A DNA stretch of 64,000 nt from Mesorhizobium sp. WSM3859 (GTDB taxonomy: Bacteria; Pseudomonadota; Alphaproteobacteria; Rhizobiales; Rhizobiaceae). A model generated the notes under the pieces. It was not told the DNA's origin, searched no databases, and saw nothing but the letters and a program-made list of their open reading frames with translations. The stretch lies in NCBI RefSeq assembly GCF_002295065.1, contig NZ_NSGG01000012.1, forward strand, positions 159,007-223,006, given 5' to 3'. The translations under genes and the position numbers were made by a program. Of this stretch, positions 16,374-23,122 are shown piece after piece (position 1 is the first letter of the stretch; the number at the start of each line of letters is the position of its first letter).

Positions 16374-16976
16374 ATGTCCGCCGGTTCGTTGACCATCCTT
16401 GTTATCGACGAGAACAGCATCCGTGCCTCGATCATCGAGGCCGGATTGCGGGACGCCGGCCATCGCCATGTCACGGTCATCCATGACGTGGCGGGCATTG
16501 CCCGGCGTATCGCCGAGATCGAGCCGGATGTCATCGTCATCGATCTGGAAAATCCCAACCGCGACATGCTGGAGAACATGTTCCAGCTGTCGCGCGCGGT
16601 GAAACGACCGATCGCCATGTTCGTCGACCGCTCCGACCAGGCCTCGATCGAGGCGGCCGTCGATGCCGGCGTGTCCGCCTATGTCGTCGACGGGCTGAAG
16701 AAGGAACGCATCAAACCGATCCTCGACATGGCGATCAGCCGCTTCAACGCCTTCTCACGCATGGCGCGCGAATTGGAGGAGGCGCGCAGCGAGCTGGAGA
16801 ACCGCAAGGTCATCGACCGGGCCAAGGGCATCTTGATGAAGTCGCGCGGCTTGAGCGAGGAGGCTGCCTACACGCTTCTGCGCAAGACCGCCATGAACCA
16901 GAACCGCAAGATTGCCGAGATCGCCCAGAGCCTGGTGACGGCGGCAGGGCTGCTGGGCCCGCTGGAGGGCGAATGA
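16374..16976 (+). CDS. nasT: NasT, ANTAR-domain nitrate/nitrite antiterminator
   Basis: A 200-aa cytoplasmic protein with a receiver-like N-domain (LTILVIDENSIRASIIEAGL, DVIVIDLENPNRD) and a C-terminal ANTAR RNA-binding domain (DRAKGILMKSRGLSEEAAYT, residues about 140-195). In the NasS-NasT system NasT binds a two-hairpin leader RNA and prevents termination, unless NasS holds it. ATG 16374 gives the normal length; the upstream extension in frame overlaps fnrN. It overlaps nasS by 4 bp. A matching leader lies at 18377-18499. Confidence 0.93.
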   Translation: MSAGSLTILVIDENSIRASIIEAGLRDAGHRHVTVIHDVAGIARRIAEIEPDVIVIDLENPNRDMLENMFQLSRAVKRPIAMFVDRSDQASIEAAVDAGVSAYVVDGLKKERIKPILDMAISRFNAFSRMARELEEARSELENRKVIDRAKGILMKSRGLSEEAAYTLLRKTAMNQNRKIAEIAQSLVTAAGLLGPLEGE

Positions 16977-18199
16977 GTACGACGCATGAGATTACCGCCG
17001 GCTTCATGCCGCTCTTCGACAGCGCCGTCCTGGTCGCGACCGGCGAAATGGGCTTTGCCGCCCGCGAGGGCATCGAGCTCAAGCTGCAGCGCGAGACCTC
17101 CTGGGCCAACATCCGTGACCGCATCGCCATCGGCCATTTCGACGTCGCGCACATGCTGGGGCCGATGCCGCTCGCCTGCAGCCTCGGCCTCACGCCGCTT
17201 GCCTCTGACACCATTGTGCCGTTCTCGCTCGGGCTCGGCGGTAATTGCATCACCGTCTCCAACGCCGTGTGGGACGGCATGGTGGCGAACGGAGCCATCC
17301 CTGACCTCGATCCGGCGCGCGCTGGAGCGGCGCTCGGCGCGCTGATCCGCGAGCGGTCGGCTGCCGGCCGCGAGCCGCTGCGCTTCGCGGTCGTGCATCC
17401 GCATTCCGGGCACAACTACGAGCTCCGCTATTGGCTCGCCGCCTGCGGCATCGACCCCGATCGCGACATCGAGATCGTCATCGTGCCGCCGCCCTTCATG
17501 GCCGATGCGCTGGCTGCCGGCCGCATCGACGGCTATTGCGTCGGCGAGCCTTGGAACAGCGCCGCTGTTGCAGCCGGAACCGGCCGCATCGTCACCGTCA
17601 AGGCGCTGCTCTGGCGCAACAGCCCGGAAAAGGTGATCGGCGCGCGCAAAGCCTGGGCGGAGGAGAACCCGGAAGCGCTGGCGGCGCTGCTGAGAGCGCT
17701 GCATCATTCCGCCCGCTGGTGCCAGGATCCGGTAAACCGCGGCGAGCTGGCCGCGCTGATGGCGAGGCCCGCTTTCCTCGGTCAGCCGGAGGCGATCCAG
17801 ATGCCGGCGCTCACTGGACGCCTTCAACTGGGCGGCGGTGTGGAGCGGAGCGTCGAGGATTTCTTCCTGCCCTTCGACAAAGCGGCGAACTTCCCCTGGA
17901 AGAGCCATGCGCTGTGGTTCTACACGCAGATGGTGCGCTGGGGGCAATTGCCGCACACGCCGCAAAACCTCGCCATCGCCCGCGACTGCTACCGGCCCGA
18001 CCTCTACCGCTCGGCCCTGAAGCCGCTTGGCGTGGCGCTGCCCGGCGCCAATGCCAAGGTCGAGGGGGCGCTGAAGGTTGCGACGCCGGTCGGCTCGGCG
18101 GGAGCGAGCCTGGTGCTTGGCCCGGATGGATTCTTCGACGGCCAGATCTTCGATCCAGACCAGATCGACGCCTACATTGCGAGCCAGATAAGTGCCTGA
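16973..18199 (+). CDS. nasS: NasS, cytoplasmic nitrate/nitrite sensor
   Basis: A 408-aa protein of the NrtA/NasF substrate-binding family (ITAGFMPLFDSAVLVATGEM, ANIRDRIAIGHFDVAHMLGP, YCVGEPWN). It starts without a signal peptide, so it should be a soluble cytoplasmic sensor rather than a transporter component. It begins inside the nasT stop (ATGA). NasS sequesters NasT when nitrate/nitrite is absent. The leader with terminator downstream supports this role. Confidence 0.92.
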   Translation: MSTTHEITAGFMPLFDSAVLVATGEMGFAAREGIELKLQRETSWANIRDRIAIGHFDVAHMLGPMPLACSLGLTPLASDTIVPFSLGLGGNCITVSNAVWDGMVANGAIPDLDPARAGAALGALIRERSAAGREPLRFAVVHPHSGHNYELRYWLAACGIDPDRDIEIVIVPPPFMADALAAGRIDGYCVGEPWNSAAVAAGTGRIVTVKALLWRNSPEKVIGARKAWAEENPEALAALLRALHHSARWCQDPVNRGELAALMARPAFLGQPEAIQMPALTGRLQLGGGVERSVEDFFLPFDKAANFPWKSHALWFYTQMVRWGQLPHTPQNLAIARDCYRPDLYRSALKPLGVALPGANAKVEGALKVATPVGSAGASLVLGPDGFFDGQIFDPDQIDAYIASQISA

Positions 18200-18216
18200 T
18201 CATTTGCGCGCCATTC

Positions 18217-18231
18217 TTGTGCATTGCACAA
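18217..18231. promoter_or_regulatory. TTGTGCA-T-TGCACAA dyad upstream of the nas operon
   Basis: Perfect 7-1-7 palindrome about 130 bp upstream of the sigma-54 promoter at 18351. This is a suitable distance for an enhancer-binding protein such as NtrC, although the sequence is not the textbook NtrC site (TGCAC-N5-GTGCA orientation differs). The half-site TGCACAA recurs before nasT. Confidence 0.5.
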
Positions 18232-18350
18232 AATTTATGCGACCTGTCTATGCCATTGATCAATGTTTGACCGCGTTGCCGCTTGGCTCCGTCGCAGGCC
18301 GATTCCGTTATCTACTTGATTCTAATTGAAATTCTTATTTCTCGCAGAAC

Positions 18351-18366
18351 TGGCACGCTTCGTGCT
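18351..18366 (+). promoter_or_regulatory. Sigma-54 (-24/-12) promoter of the nitrate assimilation operon
   Basis: TGGCACGCTTCGTGCT has the invariant GG (18352-18353) and GC (18364-18365) separated by 10 bp, and TGGCACG at the -24 element matches consensus. It would start transcription near 18377, directly before the two-hairpin leader. This implies nitrogen-limitation control through RpoN and an NtrC-like activator. Called by eye. Confidence 0.75.
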
Positions 18367-18402
18367 TTGAAATAAACCGAGCCCCTCGTGGGCAACAGAA
18401 TC

Positions 18403-18422
18403 GGCGTCCAATGGCGGGCGCC
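18403..18422 (+). ncRNA. ANTAR-target hexaloop hairpin in the nas leader RNA
   Basis: GGCGTCC-AATGGC-GGGCGCC forms a 7-bp stem with a six-base loop that has A at position 1 and G at position 4, the signature bound by ANTAR proteins such as NasT and NasR. A second, weaker hairpin (GCCC-CTCGT-GGGC at about 18381-18393) precedes it near the expected transcript start; its loop is five bases and lacks the signature. The pair stands 7 bases before the terminator. Confidence 0.72.
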
Positions 18423-18428
18423 ACAGGC

Positions 18429-18499
18429 AAAGCTGCCGCTCAGGTCACCACGCGATCCCGGATGTACGGACGCGAGGGGGCCTGGTCGGCAGCTTTTTT
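18429..18499 (+). terminator. Intrinsic terminator in the nas leader (NasT-controlled attenuator)
   Basis: AAAGCTGCCG at 18429-18438 pairs with CGGCAGCTTT at 18487-18496. The stem extends through CTCAGG/CCTGGT and is followed by a T run ending at 18499. The position between the sigma-54 promoter and the first coding sequence makes it an attenuator. NasT bound to the hexaloop hairpin would be expected to disfavour this structure. Confidence 0.75.
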
Positions 18500-18520
18500 C
18501 GTTTTGGACCGGAGACGACG

Positions 18521-18688
18521 ATGACGAGACGGATCGGACCTTCGCTCAGGGATTTCACCCGCCGCGATGTCCTGGCGAGCAGCGCGCTGACGGCGGTGCT
18601 GTTCATCGCCGCGCTGCTCTTGTTTCCCGCCAGCCACGAAGCCGAGGGCAAGGGTCCGCAAGTGACCGCGCAAGCCCCGTCGCGCTGA
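18521..18688 (+). CDS. 55-aa protein with Tat-like hydrophobic N-terminus, first ORF of the nas operon
   Basis: ATG 18521 follows GACCGGAGACGACG (GGAG ribosome site). The product MTRRIGPSLRDFTRRDVLAS continues into a hydrophobic stretch (SALTAVLFIAALLLFP) and ends GPQVTAQAPSR. The RRD-plus-hydrophobic arrangement resembles a Tat signal or membrane anchor. It may be a small membrane protein, or the remnant of an exported nitrate-binding protein whose mature part is lost; neither can be decided here. It lies between the attenuator and narK. Confidence 0.55.
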   Translation: MTRRIGPSLRDFTRRDVLASSALTAVLFIAALLLFPASHEAEGKGPQVTAQAPSR

Positions 18689-18752
18689 CCGATGCCGTGC
18701 CCCTGATCAACACCACACGCGGCGCGTGCCATGCCGCAAACCGGAGCCGACC

Positions 18753-20054
18753 ATGACCGCAAACCTCCCAGCCGCGCCCAGCCAGGACAGTGCTCCCCGG
18801 CAGGCGCTCGTCATGTCCACCATCGCCTTCACCGTGTGCTTCGCGGTGTGGACGATCTTTTCCATCATCGGCGTGCGCATCAAGCAGGAGCTTGGGCTCA
18901 ACGAGACCGAATTCGGCCTGCTGGTCGGCACGCCTATCCTCACCGGCTCGCTTGTGCGCATGGTGCTCGGCGTCTGGACCGACCGCTATGGCGGCCGGCT
19001 GGTCTACACGCTCACCATGCTCGCGGCGGCGGTCGCGACCTTCCTGCTCGCTTTCGCCCACACCTATCAGCAGATGCTGCTTGCCGCGCTCGGCGTCGGG
19101 CTTGCTGGCGGCTCCTTTGCGGTCGGCGTCGCCTATGTCTCGCGCTTCTTCCCCGCCGGCAGACAGGGCACGGCGCTCGGCATTTTCGGTGTCGGCAATG
19201 TCGGCGCGGCGGTCACCAAGTTCCTGGCGCCGCTCGTGCTGCTTGCCTGGGGCTGGCAGTCGGTGGCGCTGATCTGGGCGGCGGCGCTGGTCGTCATGGC
19301 CATTGTCTTCTGGTTCACCACCAACGACGATCCGGTCATCCGCGAGCGCCGCGCCGGCAAGGCGGCACCGGCGAGGAGCTTCTGGCAGGAATTCGCGCCG
19401 CTGAAGAACCTGCAGGTCTGGCGCTTCGCCTTCTACTATTTCTTCGCCTTTGGCGCGTTCGTGGCGCTGTCGCTCTGGCTGCCGCGCTACCTGATCGGCG
19501 TCTACGGTTTCGGCATCGCCACCGCCGGCATGATCGGCGCCGCCTATTCGATCCCGGCAAGCATCTTCCGCGCCTATGGCGGCGTGCTTTCCGACCGCAT
19601 CGGCGCCCGCACCGTGCTCTACTGGACCTTCAGCGTCTCTGCCGTCGCGACCCTCGTTCTGTCTCTCCCCTCGGCAGATTACGTGGTGCGCGGCATCAGC
19701 GGGCCGATCCCGTTCCACTTCGAGATCGGCCCGCTCGCCTTCATCGCCGTCGCCTCCGTGCTCGGCTTCTTCATGAGCCTCGGCAAGGCCGCCGTCTACA
19801 AGCACATCCCGGCCTACTACCCGCAGAGCGTCGGCGCGGTCGGCGGCGTCGTCGGCATGATCGGCGGCCTCGGCGGCTTCATCCTGCCGATCGCCTTCGG
19901 CGCGCTGAACGACCTCACCGGCGTCTGGTCGAGCTGCTTCATGCTGCTTTTCGTGATCGTCGTCTCCTGCCTGGTCTGGATGCATCTCAGCATCCGCCGG
20001 ATGGAGCGCGCGGCCGCCGTCAAGACATCGTCCCTTTCGTACGCCGCCGAATAG
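18753..20054 (+). CDS. narK: NarK/NasA-type nitrate/nitrite MFS transporter
   Basis: A 433-aa major-facilitator protein with about 12 membrane segments. Nitrate-transporter motifs are FAVWTIFSIIGVRIKQELGL in helix 1-2, the glycine-rich signature AGGSFAVGVAYVSRFFPAGR and a second GFFMSLGKAAVYKHIP with GGVVGMIGGLGGF. It takes up nitrate (or exchanges it for nitrite) across the inner membrane. ATG 18753 has GGAG upstream; a longer frame begins at 18726. It lies 13 bp before nirB. Confidence 0.92.
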   Translation: MTANLPAAPSQDSAPRQALVMSTIAFTVCFAVWTIFSIIGVRIKQELGLNETEFGLLVGTPILTGSLVRMVLGVWTDRYGGRLVYTLTMLAAAVATFLLAFAHTYQQMLLAALGVGLAGGSFAVGVAYVSRFFPAGRQGTALGIFGVGNVGAAVTKFLAPLVLLAWGWQSVALIWAAALVVMAIVFWFTTNDDPVIRERRAGKAAPARSFWQEFAPLKNLQVWRFAFYYFFAFGAFVALSLWLPRYLIGVYGFGIATAGMIGAAYSIPASIFRAYGGVLSDRIGARTVLYWTFSVSAVATLVLSLPSADYVVRGISGPIPFHFEIGPLAFIAVASVLGFFMSLGKAAVYKHIPAYYPQSVGAVGGVVGMIGGLGGFILPIAFGALNDLTGVWSSCFMLLFVIVVSCLVWMHLSIRRMERAAAVKTSSLSYAAE

Positions 20055-20067
20055 ACCGGAGACCGAC

Positions 20068-22518
20068 ATGAGCGAAAAACTCGTCATCATCGGCAACGGC
20101 ATGGCGCCCGGCAGGATGCTCGAGCACCTGCTGGAGGCCGCGCCCGACCGCTACGCCGTGACCATCTTCAACGCCGAGCCGCGCGTGAACTACGACCGCA
20201 TCATGCTGTCGCCGGTGCTCTCGGGCGAGAAGGCGTTCGAGGAAATCGTCATCCATGGCGACGGCTGGTACATCAAGCACGGCATCACCCTCTACAAGGG
20301 CCACCGCATCGTCGCCATCGATCGCGAGGCCAAGACCGTTACCTCGGACCATGGCGTGACCGAGAGCTACGACCGGCTGGTCATCGCCACCGGCTCGGTG
20401 CCCTTCATCATTCCGGTGCCGGGCAAGGACCTGCCCGGCGTGCTCACCTATCGCGACCTCGACGACGTCAACGCCATGCTGCTTGCCGCGCAGTCGCGCG
20501 CCAAGGCGGTCGTCATCGGTGGCGGCCTGCTCGGGCTCGAGGCCGCGGCGGGGCTCAAGGAGCGCGGCATGGACGTGACCGTGCTGCACGTCATGCCGAC
20601 GCTGATGGAGCGCCAGCTCGATCCGGCCGCCGGCTATCTGCTGCAGAAGGCCGTCGAGGCGCGCGGCATCAAGGTCATGGCCAAGGCCAATACCAAGGCG
20701 ATTTTCGGCAACGGCAAGGTTGAGGGCGTCGAGCTGATGGACGGCACGATCATCCCGGCAACGCTGGTGGTGATGGCGGTTGGCATCCGCCCCAGCACTG
20801 CGCTCGCCAAGGAGGCAGGGCTCGAGGTCAATCGCGGTATCGTCGTCGACGACCGAATGCGGACGTCCGATCCGGCGATCATGGCGCTCGGCGAATGCGC
20901 GGAGGTCGGCGGCCATGTTTACGGACTGGTCGCGCCTCTCTACGAGATGGCCCGCGTCGCGGCGGCCGGGCTCGCGGATGGCGAAGACAGGCGCTTCGTC
21001 CACTCCGACACGCCGACCAAGCTCAAGGTCACCGGCATCGACCTCTATTCGCTAGGCGACTTCGCCGACGGCGAGGACCGCGAGGAGATCATCCTGCGCG
21101 ACGCTTCGGCCGGCATCTACAAGCGCGTCGTGCTGCAGGACAACCGCATCATCGGCACGGTGCTGTTCGGCGAGACGGCCGACGGCGCCTGGTTCAACGA
21201 CCTCAAGAAGAAGGCGACCGACATCTCCGAGATGCGCGACACGCTGATCTTCGGCCAGGCGTTCCAGGGAGGTGCTTCCTCGGACCCTTTGGCGGCCGTT
21301 GCGGCACTGGCGGATGATGCGGAAATCTGCGGCTGCAACGGCGTCTGCAAGGGCAAGATCACCGGCGCGATCACCGTCAAGGGCCTGACCGGGCTCGATG
21401 ACGTGCGCGGCCACACCAAGGCCTCGGCCTCCTGCGGCTCATGCACGGGTCTCGTCGAGCAACTGCTGAAGCTCACGCTCGGCGAAGCCTACAACCCGGC
21501 GGCGGTGCAGCCCATGTGCGGCTGCACGTCGCTCGGCCATGACGATGTGCGGCGCCTGATCAAGGCGAAGGGGCTGAAGACGATCCCCGCCGTCATGCAG
21601 GAGCTCGAATGGAAGACCTCCTGCGGCTGCGCCAAATGCCGCCCGGCCCTCAACTATTATCTGGTCTGCGATTGGCCGGACCAATATGCCGACGACTATC
21701 AGTCGCGCTTCATCAACGAGCGCGTGCACGCCAACATCCAGAAGGACGGCACCTATTCGGTGGTGCCGCGCATGTGGGGCGGCGTGACCAGCGCCGCTGA
21801 ACTGCGCGCCATCGCGGACGTCGTCGACAAGTTCGAGATCCCGATGGTCAAGGTCACTGGCGGCCAGCGCATCGACATGCTGGGCATCCGCAAGGAGGAC
21901 CTGCCGGCGGTCTGGTCCGATCTCGGCAAGGCCGGCTTCGTCTCAGGCCACGCCTATGCCAAGGGCCTGCGCACGGTGAAGACCTGCGTCGGCACCGACT
22001 GGTGCCGTTTCGGCACGCAGGATTCGACCGGCCTCGGCATCCGCATCGAAAAGTTCATGTGGGGGTCGTGGACGCCGGCCAAGGTGAAGATGGCGGTGTC
22101 GGGATGCCCACGCAACTGTGCCGAAGCGACCTGCAAGGATGTCGGCGTGGTGTGCGTCGAGTCCGGCTACGAGATACACTTCGCGGGTGCGGCCGGCCTC
22201 GACATCAAAGGCACCGAAGTGCTGGGTCTCGTGAAGACCGAGGACGAGGCGCTGGAGGTGATCGTGGCGCTCGTCCAGATGTATCGCGAGCAGGCCCGCT
22301 ATCTGGAGCGCATCTACAAATGGGCCAAGCGGATTGGCACTGCCGAGATCAAGCGGCAGATCCTGGATGACGGCGAGAAGCGCAAGGTCTATTACCAGCG
22401 CTTCGTCTTTTCCCAGAAATTCGCCCAGGTGGATCCGTGGTCGGAGCGCGTCTCCGGCAAGGACAAGCATGAGTTTCGACCGATGGCCTCGGTCGGGTTC
22501 GCGGAGGCGGCGGAGTGA
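20068..22518 (+). CDS. nirB: NADH-dependent nitrite reductase, large subunit
   Basis: An 816-aa cytoplasmic enzyme reducing nitrite to ammonium. In order it has an FAD Rossmann motif (VIIGNGMAPGRMLEHL), NAD motif (VVIGGGLLGLEAA), a BFD-type 2Fe-2S domain (CGCNGVCKGKITGAI ... CGSCTGL), a second cysteine module (CGCTSLG ... CGCAKCRP) and the siroheme/4Fe-4S C-half with CVGTDWCRFG and SGCPRNCAEATC. Length is normal for NirB. It is followed by nirD after an inserted RIME-like repeat. Confidence 0.97.
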   Translation: MSEKLVIIGNGMAPGRMLEHLLEAAPDRYAVTIFNAEPRVNYDRIMLSPVLSGEKAFEEIVIHGDGWYIKHGITLYKGHRIVAIDREAKTVTSDHGVTESYDRLVIATGSVPFIIPVPGKDLPGVLTYRDLDDVNAMLLAAQSRAKAVVIGGGLLGLEAAAGLKERGMDVTVLHVMPTLMERQLDPAAGYLLQKAVEARGIKVMAKANTKAIFGNGKVEGVELMDGTIIPATLVVMAVGIRPSTALAKEAGLEVNRGIVVDDRMRTSDPAIMALGECAEVGGHVYGLVAPLYEMARVAAAGLADGEDRRFVHSDTPTKLKVTGIDLYSLGDFADGEDREEIILRDASAGIYKRVVLQDNRIIGTVLFGETADGAWFNDLKKKATDISEMRDTLIFGQAFQGGASSDPLAAVAALADDAEICGCNGVCKGKITGAITVKGLTGLDDVRGHTKASASCGSCTGLVEQLLKLTLGEAYNPAAVQPMCGCTSLGHDDVRRLIKAKGLKTIPAVMQELEWKTSCGCAKCRPALNYYLVCDWPDQYADDYQSRFINERVHANIQKDGTYSVVPRMWGGVTSAAELRAIADVVDKFEIPMVKVTGGQRIDMLGIRKEDLPAVWSDLGKAGFVSGHAYAKGLRTVKTCVGTDWCRFGTQDSTGLGIRIEKFMWGSWTPAKVKMAVSGCPRNCAEATCKDVGVVCVESGYEIHFAGAAGLDIKGTEVLGLVKTEDEALEVIVALVQMYREQARYLERIYKWAKRIGTAEIKRQILDDGEKRKVYYQRFVFSQKFAQVDPWSERVSGKDKHEFRPMASVGFAEAAE

Positions 22519-22589
22519 TGGGGATGGTTGCGTCATTCACACCGCCAGCGTCCAGTCGTTCGGCCCGTTTCTTACCGACATCGAGCTTG

Positions 22590-22752
22590 GACACCCCCCT
22601 CTGGCCTGCCGGCCATCTCCCCCGCAAGGGGGGAGATCGGGTGTCATCGCGGCTTTCGCCAATCTCCACCGTTGCAGGATTGGGCGGAGCGCCCAAGCTG
22701 TCAATCTCCCCCCTTGCGGGGGAGATGTCCGGCAGGACAGAGGGGGGTGCCT
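22590..22752. repeat. RIME-like mosaic repeat between nirB and nirD
   Basis: Two arms, CACCCCCCTCTGGCCTGCCG... from 22592 and its inverted partner ...CGGCAGGACAGAGGGGGGTG ending near 22749. Each arm contains its own C-run/G-run palindrome (CTCCCCCGCAAGGGGGGAG and CTCCCCCCTTGCGGGGGAG). The whole can fold as a large cruciform or RNA. It sits inside an operon and puts 271 bp between nirB and nirD. Confidence 0.8.
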
Positions 22753-22789
22753 GGGCGCATTCCTATCAATCGAATGCGGGAGCGTCCCA

Positions 22790-23119
22790 ATGACCTGGAT
22801 CGCCATCGGCGCCATCGCCGACATTCCGCCGCGCGGCGCGCGTTGCGTCGCCACACCGCAGGGCAAGATCGCGGTCTTCCGCACGGCGGACGACCAGGTC
22901 TTCGCCATCGACGACCATTGCCCGCACAAAGGCGGGCCGCTCAGCCAGGGCATCGTCCATGGCGCGGCGGTGACCTGCCCGCTGCACAATTGGGTGATCT
23001 CGCTGGAGACGGGCAAGGCGCTCGGCGCGGACGAGGGCTCGGTGAGGACGCTTCCCCTCAAGGTCGAGGGCGAACGGATCTTCATCGCGCTCGAAGCGCT
23101 GGCCTCGAAAGCGGCCTGA
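22790..23119 (+). CDS. nirD: Nitrite reductase small subunit (Rieske-type)
   Basis: A 109-aa Rieske-fold protein with intact 2Fe-2S ligands: Cys44 and His46 (DDHCPHKGG), Cys63 and His66 (TCPLHNW). Some NirD proteins have lost these, so intact ligands are worth noting. ATG 22790 has GGAG 6-9 nt upstream. An in-frame extension upstream only translates the RIME-like repeat and is rejected. It stands 3 bp before nasA. Confidence 0.93.
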   Translation: MTWIAIGAIADIPPRGARCVATPQGKIAVFRTADDQVFAIDDHCPHKGGPLSQGIVHGAAVTCPLHNWVISLETGKALGADEGSVRTLPLKVEGERIFIALEALASKAA

Positions 23120-23122
23120 GGC

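Noticed and set aside
15504..16484. Longer 326-aa reading of the Fnr-type gene
   Set aside because: The extra 86 residues overlap the nasT upstream region, have no ribosome site and do not resemble FnrN. The GTG at 16226 gives the family length.
22334..23119. 261-aa version of NirD
   Set aside because: The extension overlaps the end of nirB in another frame and translates the RIME-like repeat. ATG 22790 has a ribosome site and gives a normal NirD.
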